DNA of 12,291 bases from an uncultured Lachnospiraceae bacterium (GTDB taxonomy: Bacteria > Bacillota > Clostridia > Lachnospirales > Lachnospiraceae), in NCBI GenBank assembly GCA_945485625.1, contig CALYSH010000019.1, positions 1 to 12,291 of the forward strand, read 5' to 3'. The notes below the pieces were generated by a model that had not been told where the DNA came from, did not search any database, and saw nothing but the letters and a program-made list of their open reading frames with translations. Positions within the stretch are counted from its first letter, which is position 1; every line of letters starts with the position of its first letter. Made by a program: the position numbers and the translations under genes. This document shows positions 6,399 to 12,291 of this stretch, piece after piece.

Positions 6399-6965
6399 AT
6401 GAGGTACCATAATATAACAAAGGACGATATGCTAAATGGTGACGGTCTCCGGGTGGTGTTGTGGCTGGCCGGCTGTAACCATTGTTGTAAGGGTTGTCAG
6501 AATCCGATTACCTGGGATCCTGATGGAGGTCTGCTTTTTGATGAGGACGCCAAACAGGAAATTTTTGAACAACTGGATAAATCCTATATTTCCGGAATCA
6601 CTTTTTCGGGAGGGGATCCTCTGTTTCCGGGGAATCGCCTGGATGTAAGAACCCTCATGGAAGAGATTAAGCAGAAATACCCAAACAAAACGATTTGGAT
6701 GTATACCGGAGACAGTTGGGAGAATATATTTGATTATCCCATGATGCAGTATGTGGATGTTTGTGTAGATGGTGAGTTCCATATTGATGAGCTGGATACC
6801 AAGCTTTTGTGGAAGGGCAGCAAGAATCAAAGGGTAATTGATGTTCAGAAGACGCTGAAGCAGAATGACCCGAGGATTCCTATGCTTCATTGCGGAGATT
6901 ACTTTGGGGATCCGGTGGAATATGTACAGACCATGCAGGATGTACCGACTTCCTGTGTATTATAA
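6399..6965 (+). CDS. nrdG: Anaerobic ribonucleotide reductase-activating protein (radical SAM, NrdG)
   Basis: NrdG is the radical SAM activase that creates the glycyl radical on NrdD using S-adenosylmethionine and a [4Fe-4S] cluster. The CxxxCxxC cluster motif is C26, C30 and C33 (CNHCCKGC), with an extra cysteine at position 29. The SAM-binding glycine motif is FSGGDP (69-74). The 188-residue length is a little above the usual 150-180 because of a C-terminal tail after RVIDVQ. The ATG lies 1 nt after the nrdD stop (TAA A ATG), and its nearest purine-rich site AGAGG (6381-6385) is 13 nt upstream, so it is probably translated by coupling to nrdD. Partnership with NrdD is certain from the family and from gene order. 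Confidence 0.96.
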   Translation: MRYHNITKDDMLNGDGLRVVLWLAGCNHCCKGCQNPITWDPDGGLLFDEDAKQEIFEQLDKSYISGITFSGGDPLFPGNRLDVRTLMEEIKQKYPNKTIWMYTGDSWENIFDYPMMQYVDVCVDGEFHIDELDTKLLWKGSKNQRVIDVQKTLKQNDPRIPMLHCGDYFGDPVEYVQTMQDVPTSCVL

Positions 6966-6993
6966 GAATGAAAGTAGAAACGCGAGGATTGGT

Positions 6994-7509
6994 ATGCATC
7001 GAATTGCACAGTTTATGAAGGTGAGTAAGGAACAGTTTGTGAGTTCCATGAGAGAGGAATTCCCTCAATATACAGAGGCGGATATAGAGGATATGTATGA
7101 ATCGTTGGCACTTCCCGCAAGAGCTACCAGGGGCAGTGCAGGGTATGATTTTTATGCTCCGTTTTCTTTCAGCTTACCGCCTAATACTACCATTAAGATT
7201 CCGACCGGTATTCGCGTAAAAATGGAAGAGGATTGGGTTTTAAAGCTCTATCCCCGAAGCGGTCTGGGATTTAAATATCGTCTTCAAATGAATAATACCG
7301 TTGGGATTATTGACAGTGATTATTTCTATTCTGATAATGAGGGGCATATCTTTATTAAGATGACAAATGCCTCCAATGAAGGAAAAACTGTTGAGGTCGC
7401 TCAGGGGGTAGGCTTTGCCCAGGGTATTTTCCTGGAGTATGGTATTACCGTTGACGATGATGCCCGGGGAATTCGCAACGGCGGTTTCGGAAGCACCTCG
7501 AAGCAGTAG
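6994..7509 (+). CDS. dut: dUTP diphosphatase (trimeric dUTPase)
   Basis: Dut hydrolyses dUTP to dUMP and pyrophosphate, keeping uracil out of DNA and feeding thymidylate synthesis. All five dUTPase motifs are present in order: I RGSAGYD (46-52); II PRSGLGFK (87-94); III GIIDSDY (104-110, including D107 and Y110); IV VAQGVGFAQ; V RNGGFGSTS (161-169, with F165 for base stacking). The family acts as a homotrimer in the cytoplasm. At 171 residues it is about 20 longer than E. coli Dut because of an N-terminal extension (1-40). I chose ATG 6994 because GAGG (6984-6987) lies 6 nt upstream. Upstream codons in the same frame run back into nrdG and are not needed. The gap after nrdG is 28 nt, so nrdD-nrdG-dut is likely one operon. 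Confidence 0.95.
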   Translation: MHRIAQFMKVSKEQFVSSMREEFPQYTEADIEDMYESLALPARATRGSAGYDFYAPFSFSLPPNTTIKIPTGIRVKMEEDWVLKLYPRSGLGFKYRLQMNNTVGIIDSDYFYSDNEGHIFIKMTNASNEGKTVEVAQGVGFAQGIFLEYGITVDDDARGIRNGGFGSTSKQ

Positions 7510-7540
7510 GATTGTAGGTGTACGAAGTAGATCACAATCC
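7509..7540 (+). other. Hairpin at the end of dut, without T-run
   Basis: GGATTGT (7509-7515) pairs perfectly with ACAATCC (7534-7540), with a small inner TAC/GTA pairing. No T-tract follows, so it is not a normal intrinsic terminator. It could stabilise the 3' end of the nrd-dut mRNA or be chance. Confidence 0.35.
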
Positions 7541-7550
7541 GCAGGTATCA

Positions 7551-7579
7551 TTGTTAGGGGCTTTTAACCCTGGCATCAT
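7551..7579 (+). promoter_or_regulatory. Weak candidate promoter for the degV-family gene
   Basis: TTGTTA (7551-7556) and CATCAT (7574-7579) are 17 nt apart, each matching four of six consensus positions. It is the best pair I found in the 113-nt gap after dut. Without it the gene would depend on read-through from nrdD-nrdG-dut, since no terminator is visible in the gap. Confidence 0.3.
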
Positions 7580-7622
7580 AAAACATATCTGAGTTATCCT
7601 GCAGTATGTATGGGAGGTAAAA

Positions 7623-8486
7623 ATGTATAAAATTATAACGGACAGTACCTGTGATCTGCCGGCTGATTTTCTGAAAGAAAATGAGATTGACTGTATTCAT
7701 TTAAGCTATGTCCTGGATGGTGTGACCTATGGACAGGATAACGAGTTGCTTCCTGCCACATTTTTTGCAATGATGCGTGATGGGAAGATGCCCACCACAT
7801 CTCAGATCAATCCATTGGAAGCGAAAAGCTTTTTTGAAGAAAAAATTCAGACAAATAAAAATATTCTGTTCCTGTCTTTTTCTTCCGGACTAAGCGGCTC
7901 CTATAACAGTGTTCGCATGGCAGTTCAGGAGATTATGGAAGAACATGAGGATGTAAACATACGTGTGGTGGATACTCTTTGTGCATCCATGGGTGAGGGT
8001 TTGCTTGTTTATAAAGCGGTGCAAATGAAAAATCAGGGTATGGGTATGGAGGAACTTGCGGATTGGATTGAAGAAAACAAGCTTCACTTTATACATATCT
8101 TCACGGTTGATGATCTGTTTCATCTGTTTCGTGGTGGCCGTGTCAGCAGATCGGCGGCGGTGCTTGGTACACTGGCAGGGATTAAACCCATGCTTCATGT
8201 GGATAATGAAGGGCATCTGATACCGGTATCCAAGGTTCGTGGGAGAAAGAAATCCCTGCATGCCCTTGTGGATTATATGGCGGAAAAGAGATCCGGTTTT
8301 GAGGATCCGAACGAGATGGTTATGATCAGTCATGGCGATGTTTTGGAGGATGCAGAATATGTCAGGGATCTGATTCAGGCCCGCTTCGGAATTAAGAACA
8401 TTATGATAAATTCACTGGGGCCGGTGATTGGATCACATACCGGACCGGGGCTGGTGGCACTGTTTTTTATGGGAAGTGAGCGATAG
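7623..8486 (+). CDS. DegV-family fatty-acid-binding protein
   Basis: A 287-residue DegV/FakB-type protein of normal length. Members bind a long-chain fatty acid between two domains and, with a FakA kinase, present it for phosphorylation to acyl-phosphate for phospholipid synthesis. Family landmarks are the start ITDSTCDLP (5-13), TTSQ (58-61), SSGLSGS (87-93, backbone and hydroxyl contacts to the carboxylate), FRGGRVS, IKPML, and the C-terminal GPVIGSHTGPG (266-276, including H272). No signal peptide or membrane segment is present, so it is cytoplasmic. GGGAGG (7612-7617) lies 5 nt before ATG 7623, an excellent site. It appears to be a stand-alone gene ending in a strong terminator. Firmicutes usually carry several paralogs with different fatty-acid preference, so I give no gene symbol. 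Confidence 0.93.
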   Translation: MYKIITDSTCDLPADFLKENEIDCIHLSYVLDGVTYGQDNELLPATFFAMMRDGKMPTTSQINPLEAKSFFEEKIQTNKNILFLSFSSGLSGSYNSVRMAVQEIMEEHEDVNIRVVDTLCASMGEGLLVYKAVQMKNQGMGMEELADWIEENKLHFIHIFTVDDLFHLFRGGRVSRSAAVLGTLAGIKPMLHVDNEGHLIPVSKVRGRKKSLHALVDYMAEKRSGFEDPNEMVMISHGDVLEDAEYVRDLIQARFGIKNIMINSLGPVIGSHTGPGLVALFFMGSER

Positions 8487-8493
8487 AAGAAGG

Positions 8494-8526
8494 ACAGGAA
8501 GGGAATAAAAGTTCCCTTCCTGTTTT
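8494..8526. terminator. Shared intrinsic terminator between degV-family gene and cotJC
   Basis: ACAGGAAGGGAA (8494-8505) pairs perfectly over 12 bp with TTCCCTTCCTGT (8512-8523) around a 6-nt loop. TTTT (8523-8526) follows on the + strand. On the - strand the hairpin is followed by the pyrimidine-rich CCTTCTTCT, which is a weaker tail, so it may serve both converging genes. Confidence 0.85.
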
Positions 8527-8528
8527 GC

Positions 8529-9134
8529 TTATTTCTCACAACGGTCAAATCCGGGATTGAAAGCATAGAAATTCTTTGCATTCAGCTTGTCGTTTGTGAG
8601 ACGAAGTGCTTCTCCGAAACGCTGGAAATGCACGATTTCACGTTCCCGTAGAAACTTAATGGGTTCGCAGACATCCGGATCCTTGATGAGCCGGAGAATA
8701 TTATCATAGGTGGAGCGGGCTTTTTGCTCGGCTGCCATATCCTCTGTCAGATCAGTAATAATATCCCCCTTTACCTGGAATTCACAGGCATTGAAGGGGA
8801 CACCGCCTGCTGCCTGAGGCCATACACCCACAGTGTGGTCGGTATAATAGGGAGCAAATCCGCTTTTCTCGATTTCTTCCATGGAAAGGTTACGGGTAAG
8901 CTGATGGACAATGGTTGCCACCATTTCCAGATGTGCCAGCTCTTCCGTTCCGATATCCGTAAGTAGTCCGGCGACCTCCCGGTAAGGCATGGAATACCGC
9001 TGGGAGAGATAGCGCATGGACGCTCCCATTTCACCGTCCGGCCCGCCATACTGGGAAATGATGACCTGAGCCAGCTTAGCGTTGGGCTCCTTTATATTTA
9101 CAGGAAATTGTAATCGTTTCTCATAATTCCACAT
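8529..9134 (-). CDS. cotJC: Spore coat protein CotJC, manganese-catalase family
   Basis: CotJC is an inner spore-coat protein of the di-manganese catalase family. The 201 residues begin MWNYEKRLQFPV, as in Bacillus CotJC. They carry the expected metal ligands: E35 in DGEM, E65 and H68 in GTEELAH, E136 in AAEQKAR, and E166/H169 in REREIVH. The protein keeps the ligands needed for catalase activity, but a structural role in the coat is the better established one. The start is ATG at 9134, with AAGGAG 10 nt upstream; longer upstream codons overlap cotJB and are not family-like. Start and cotJB stop share one base (TAATG), implying coupled translation. It is the last gene of cotJA-cotJB-cotJC and should be expressed in the mother cell during sporulation. 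Confidence 0.94.
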   Translation of the reverse strand: MWNYEKRLQFPVNIKEPNAKLAQVIISQYGGPDGEMGASMRYLSQRYSMPYREVAGLLTDIGTEELAHLEMVATIVHQLTRNLSMEEIEKSGFAPYYTDHTVGVWPQAAGGVPFNACEFQVKGDIITDLTEDMAAEQKARSTYDNILRLIKDPDVCEPIKFLREREIVHFQRFGEALRLTNDKLNAKNFYAFNPGFDRCEK

Positions 9135-9388
9135 TAACTGCACACTCCTTCCCAGGGAAGGGGAGCATTGCCCCATTTCCACTCCTTGTCACAATCCGAA
9201 TAATCCTTGGTAAGAGGATAAAATCTTTGAGAGAACTCTGTACTCAGCTGTTTTTTGATTCTGGAATAATGATTAAAGTATTCCATGGCATTTCTGTCGT
9301 GGGGATGGGTATCCAGATACAGCATCAGATCCACAAGAGTAAAATCTATAATGCTGATTTCCCGGAGCATTTTTGCAGATTCATTCAT
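9134..9388 (-). CDS. cotJB: Spore coat protein CotJB
   Basis: An 84-residue soluble protein with the CotJB pattern: an N-terminal helix (REISIIDFTLVDL), the central LYLDTHPHDRNAMEYF stretch (about 23-38), and a C-terminal tryptophan- and proline-rich end WKWGNAPLPWEG (70-81). It is needed, with CotJA and CotJC, for assembly of the CotJ component of the coat; its own biochemical activity is unknown. ATG 9388 is preferred over the GTG at 9397 because AGGAGG lies 8 nt before it and overlaps the GTG region. Its ATG overlaps the cotJA stop as ATGA, and its stop overlaps the cotJC start, so all three are translationally chained. Confidence 0.92.
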   Translation of the reverse strand: MNESAKMLREISIIDFTLVDLMLYLDTHPHDRNAMEYFNHYSRIKKQLSTEFSQRFYPLTKDYSDCDKEWKWGNAPLPWEGVCS

Positions 9389-9555
9389 GAAACGCACCTC
9401 CTGCCGGTAAAGGGTTTATTCAATTCCGGGAAAATAGTGCCAATACGGAAGGCTTTTTCCAAATCGTCATACAACTTATCAAAATGCTGCCAGGGAACAT
9501 AGGACATGGCAATGGGAAATTTGTCAATGGGTTCATTGAGTGTATATTCCTGCAT
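9385..9555 (-). CDS. cotJA: Spore coat associated protein CotJA
   Basis: The first gene of the cotJ operon. The recognisable core is SYVPWQ (18-23) followed by GTIFPELNKPF (39-49), the signature of CotJA. With start ATG 9555, chosen because AAAGGA (9567-9562) lies 6 nt upstream, it has only 56 residues. Longer starts at 9561, 9570 and 9594 exist but lack a well-placed ribosome binding site. Bacillus CotJA is longer (about 80 residues), so this is a short form, as is common in Clostridia. It is a small hydrophilic protein with no signal peptide. The stop TGA overlaps the cotJB ATG. The exact start is less certain than the identity. Confidence 0.85.
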   Translation of the reverse strand: MQEYTLNEPIDKFPIAMSYVPWQHFDKLYDDLEKAFRIGTIFPELNKPFTGRRCVS

Positions 9556-9593
9556 ATGCATTCCTTTCATATCTATTCCATTCTTTTTAATCA

Positions 9594-9621
9594 TATATTA
9601 TGAAAAAAAGAGTGAAGTGTG
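9594..9621 (-). promoter_or_regulatory. Possible mother-cell sporulation promoter for cotJ
   Basis: On the - strand CATAATATA (9602-9594) fits the CATAnnnTA -10 pattern of SigK and is similar to the SigE -10 (CATAcanT). An AC dinucleotide (9620-9619) lies 16 nt upstream, in the range of the short SigK -35. No good SigE -35 was found at the right distance. Transcription would start about 20 nt before the cotJA ribosome binding site. In Bacillus cotJ is SigE-dependent; this assignment is a motif-based inference. Confidence 0.35.
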
Positions 9622-9623
9622 CT

Positions 9624-10976
9624 ATGAAGATATTGAATCAGCTTAACGACTGGGTATGGGGGAACTGGATGCTTGTTCTGCTCATCGGAACAGGTATCTA
9701 TTTTATGATACGACTGGATTTCTGCCCATTAAAAAATTTGAAGTTTGCCATTGGTGATATGGTAGGACAGCGGGGAAAAAGCGAAAAGGGAGAGGTGAGT
9801 CCACTGGCTGCATTAATGACGGAATTGGCAGCTACCATCGGAACCGGAAATATTGTGGGAGTTGCCTCTGCCATGCTGCTTGGGGGACCGGGAGCACTGG
9901 TGTGGATGTTCTTATCCGGTGTATTGGGAATGGCAACCAAGCTTGTAGAAAGTACACTGGCTGTAAAATATCGCCGGAAGAATGCAAAGGGTGACTATGT
10001 GGGTGGCCCCATGTATGTGGCGGAGGCTGCTTTTCGCCGAAAAAAAATAGGGAAATTGGTGGGCGCATGCTTTGCAGTTTTTGCGGTGGGGGCATCCTTC
10101 GGCATGGGAAATATGGTTCAGGCCAATTCCATAGCCATCAGCTTTGAAAGTACCTTTGGAGCATCAAAGGCTTTTGTGGGCTTGTGCATCAGTATTCTTA
10201 CTATTTTGATTGTGCTGGGAGGAGTAAAACGGATTACCGGCATTACAACAATACTGGTTCCGTTTATGGGTGGATTGTACCTGGCAGGTTGTCTTGTTGT
10301 GATATTGACCCATTTGCGGGCCTTACCCGAAGGGCTGCTATGTATTATTTGTTCTGCGGTTTCCCCACGTTCTGTGGGAGGAGGATTGTTTGGGATGCTG
10401 ACAGTAAATCAAATGCAGGCCATGCGGTGGGGAATATCCAGAGGTGTTTTTTCGAATGAGGCAGGTCTGGGAGCTTCCGGAATCAGCGCAGCCAGTGCGG
10501 ATACAAAGGATTATATCCGCCAGGGATATATCAGTATGACCGGCGTATTCTTTGACACAATTGTGATGTGTCTTCTTACGGGAATTACACTGGCAGTCAG
10601 CGGTGCTTTTGTGGATGCATCGAATCAGACCGACTGTAATCTTGTGGTATTAACCGCTTTTCGTTCCACCTTCGGCAGTCTTGGCGAGGCTTTTGTAAGT
10701 ATTTGTATCGGTTTATTTGCGTTTGCCACGATCATTGCATGGGCATATCAGGGAGAACAGGCTTTTTTATATCTGGCACGACCTGACCACGGAATCTGGT
10801 ACCGGTTCATTTATAGTTTCTTATGCCTTTTGGGAGCAGTGTGCCCGTTGGATATTGTCTGGACCTTATCGGACCTTTGTAATGGTTTGATGGTTGTCCC
10901 AAACCTGGTTTGTGTTTATTTGTTGTCCGGTGAATTATGCAGGGAAATTCGAGCTTATCATTTTGACAGAATTTGA
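9624..10976 (+). CDS. Alanine/glycine:cation symporter family (AGCS) transporter
   Basis: An inner-membrane sodium (or proton)-coupled amino-acid symporter of 450 residues, the normal AGCS length. The family start NDWVWGNWMLVLLIGTGIY begins eight residues in. The substrate/ion-site motifs IGTGNIVGVA (G73-G79 core) and SNEAGLGASG (N278-G281 core) are clear, and about ten or more hydrophobic helices alternate with short loops. Family members carry alanine, glycine or sometimes glutamine; the substrate cannot be chosen here. ATG 9624 gives the typical N-terminus, though its ribosome binding site is weak (GTGAAG). ATG 9600 would add eight basic residues and has no binding site at all. It is divergent from cotJ, with only 68 nt between the starts, and no clear + strand promoter or terminator is visible. 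Confidence 0.92.
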   Translation: MKILNQLNDWVWGNWMLVLLIGTGIYFMIRLDFCPLKNLKFAIGDMVGQRGKSEKGEVSPLAALMTELAATIGTGNIVGVASAMLLGGPGALVWMFLSGVLGMATKLVESTLAVKYRRKNAKGDYVGGPMYVAEAAFRRKKIGKLVGACFAVFAVGASFGMGNMVQANSIAISFESTFGASKAFVGLCISILTILIVLGGVKRITGITTILVPFMGGLYLAGCLVVILTHLRALPEGLLCIICSAVSPRSVGGGLFGMLTVNQMQAMRWGISRGVFSNEAGLGASGISAASADTKDYIRQGYISMTGVFFDTIVMCLLTGITLAVSGAFVDASNQTDCNLVVLTAFRSTFGSLGEAFVSICIGLFAFATIIAWAYQGEQAFLYLARPDHGIWYRFIYSFLCLLGAVCPLDIVWTLSDLCNGLMVVPNLVCVYLLSGELCREIRAYHFDRI

Positions 10977-10984
10977 GATTCTAT

Positions 10985-11013
10985 TTGAGTTTCGTAAGAA
11001 ATAATGCTACAAT
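10985..11013 (+). promoter_or_regulatory. Vegetative promoter of miaB with extended -10
   Basis: TTGAGT (10985-10990) and TACAAT (11008-11013) are 17 nt apart, and TGC (11005-11007) directly before the -10 gives an extended TGn element. It starts just after the transporter stop and precedes miaB by about 45 nt. Confidence 0.75.
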
Positions 11014-11057
11014 GGGGCAGGTGCCTGACGAAATACATGAGAAAGCATGGTGTATAA

Positions 11058-12291
11058 ATGGAAAGAACAAATAATTTGATTGATATAAATGGATTGACGG
11101 AGGGAGAAAGACAGCTGCAGTATCTGGAACGGGCAAAGAAGCTGGTGTTCGGGCTTGAAGAGAAACTGAACCGGAAGCTCACCTGCTGCGTAACCACCTT
11201 TGGGTGTCAGATGAACGCAAGAGATTCCGAGAAGCTTGCCGGTATCCTACAGGCGGCAGGCTATAAAATGGTAGAGGAGGAGAATGCAGACTTTGTCATT
11301 TACAATACCTGCACGGTTCGGGACAATGCCAATCAAAAGGTATACGGCCGATTAGGTGTCTTAAATGGTTATAAGAAAAAGAATCCATCCATGAAGATTG
11401 CTTTATGCGGCTGCATGATGCAGGAGCCGTCCGTAATCGAAAAGATCAAAACAAGCTATCCCTTTGTGGATCTGATATTCGGAACACATAATATTTTCCG
11501 CTTTGCGGAACTGATCGTCAAAATGTTTGAAAATAACCGTATGGTCATTGATATCTGGGAGGATACGGACCAGATTGTAGAGGATTTACCCATTGTACGA
11601 AAGTATCCGTTTAAATCCGGTATCAATATTATGTTTGGCTGCAATAATTTCTGCAGCTATTGTATCGTTCCCTATGTACGAGGCAGGGAACGGAGCCGCA
11701 AGCCGGAGGAAATCATTCGTGAGATAGAGGGTCTGGTAGCGGACGGCGTTGTAGAGGTTATGCTGCTGGGACAAAATGTGAACTCTTATGGAAAAAATCT
11801 GGAGGAACCCATTACATTTGCTGAGCTGCTGCAGAAAATTGAGGCGATTCCCGGGCTTCGCAGGATCCGTTTTATGACCTCCCACCCAAAGGATTTGTCC
11901 GATGAACTGATTCAGGTGATGAAGCAATCCAAGAAAATCTGCAGGCATCTGCACTTACCCCTTCAATCCGGCTCTACAAGGATTTTACAGGCTATGAACC
12001 GCCGATACACCAAGGAACAGTATCTGGAGCTGGCAGAAAAAATCCGCAGAGAAATACCGGATATTGCAATTACTACGGATATTATCGTTGGATTTCCGGG
12101 AGAAACTCCGGAGGATGTGGACGAAACCATTGATGTCATCCAAAAGGTCGGGTATGAAAATGCATTTACCTTTATTTATTCCAAGCGTACCGGTACGCCT
12201 GCTGCTGCCATGGAGCAGGTGCCTAATGAGCAGGTAAAGGCCTGTTTTGACAGAGTGCTGACTGCAGTCCAGGAGATGGCAAGAGAGAAGG
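11058..12291 (+). CDS. miaB: tRNA-2-methylthio-N6-dimethylallyladenosine synthase MiaB, 3' end beyond window
   Basis: MiaB is a radical SAM methylthiotransferase that adds a 2-methylthio group to i6A37 of tRNAs reading UNN codons, using two [4Fe-4S] clusters. The first 411 residues are visible. The N-terminal UPF0004 domain has its three cluster cysteines: C50 (GCQMN), C85 (NTCTVRDNA) and C119 (CGCMMQ). The radical SAM motif CxxxCxxC is C195, C199 and C202, followed by VPYVRGRERSR, which is characteristic of MiaB rather than MtaB or RimO. HLHLPLQSGS and ITTDIIVGFPGE follow. The C-terminal TRAM domain lies off the window. ATG 11058 is preceded directly by an in-frame TAA, so the start cannot be further upstream; its ribosome binding site (GAGAAAG, 12 nt away) is weak. 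In Clostridia miaB often precedes mutS-mutL, which cannot be checked here. Confidence 0.95.
   Translation, partial: MERTNNLIDINGLTEGERQLQYLERAKKLVFGLEEKLNRKLTCCVTTFGCQMNARDSEKLAGILQAAGYKMVEEENADFVIYNTCTVRDNANQKVYGRLGVLNGYKKKNPSMKIALCGCMMQEPSVIEKIKTSYPFVDLIFGTHNIFRFAELIVKMFENNRMVIDIWEDTDQIVEDLPIVRKYPFKSGINIMFGCNNFCSYCIVPYVRGRERSRKPEEIIREIEGLVADGVVEVMLLGQNVNSYGKNLEEPITFAELLQKIEAIPGLRRIRFMTSHPKDLSDELIQVMKQSKKICRHLHLPLQSGSTRILQAMNRRYTKEQYLELAEKIRREIPDIAITTDIIVGFPGETPEDVDETIDVIQKVGYENAFTFIYSKRTGTPAAAMEQVPNEQVKACFDRVLTAVQEMAREK

Noticed and set aside
7510..7622. Riboswitch or other known regulatory RNA in the leader of the DegV-family gene
   Set aside because: Only one 7-bp stem and a 5-bp long-range GCAGG/CCTGC pairing are visible, with no terminator or sequestered ribosome binding site and no motif of a known riboswitch.
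1..12291. CRISPR array, insertion sequence, prophage or defence island
   Set aside because: No regularly spaced direct repeats, transposase, integrase, phage or known defence genes are visible on either strand.

Overview
The window reads as core chromosome of an anaerobic, endospore-forming Firmicute, most likely a Lachnospiraceae-type Clostridium relative. The evidence is an oxygen-sensitive class III ribonucleotide reductase with its activase, a cotJABC spore-coat operon, moderate GC content, strong AGGAGG-type ribosome binding sites, and gene families typical of that group (WYL regulator, DegV protein, AGCS amino-acid symporter, MiaB). This assignment is inferred from gene content; no rRNA or species marker is present.

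Layout. Bases 1-55 are the 3' part of a tRNA-Gly(GCC). Bases 56-305 hold no gene but are packed with inverted repeats and look like a structured intergenic repeat element or a non-coding RNA. Next come a membrane-anchored MutS-like ATPase (327-2009), a small single-pass membrane protein with its own promoter (2079-2279) and a terminator-like hairpin. A HAD nucleotidase of the YjjG/YfnB type (2344-3039) and a WYL-domain transcriptional regulator (3050-4033) follow, 10 nt apart. A strong promoter and two NrdR-box-like sites precede nrdD-nrdG-dut (4205-7509). A DegV fatty-acid-binding protein (7623-8486) converges on the reverse-strand cotJA-cotJB-cotJC operon (9555 down to 8529) across a shared hairpin terminator. 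Divergent from cotJ is a sodium:alanine/glycine-type symporter (9624-10976). The window ends inside miaB (11058 to the edge), which has its own promoter.

How the genes fit together. nrdD and nrdG make deoxyribonucleotides without oxygen, and dut destroys dUTP and supplies dUMP for thymidylate synthesis. The HAD protein upstream belongs to a group that removes phosphate from pyrimidine nucleotides, including non-canonical ones. Roughly 5 kb is therefore about deoxynucleotide supply and quality, with NrdR as the probable repressor of the reductase. The cotJ genes are an independent sporulation module with translationally coupled overlaps.

I do not see a defence system, prophage, CRISPR array or obvious new multi-gene system. 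The least explained items are the palindrome-rich element at 94-290, the membrane-tethered MutS-like ATPase, and the hairpin squeezed between the small membrane protein and the HAD gene.
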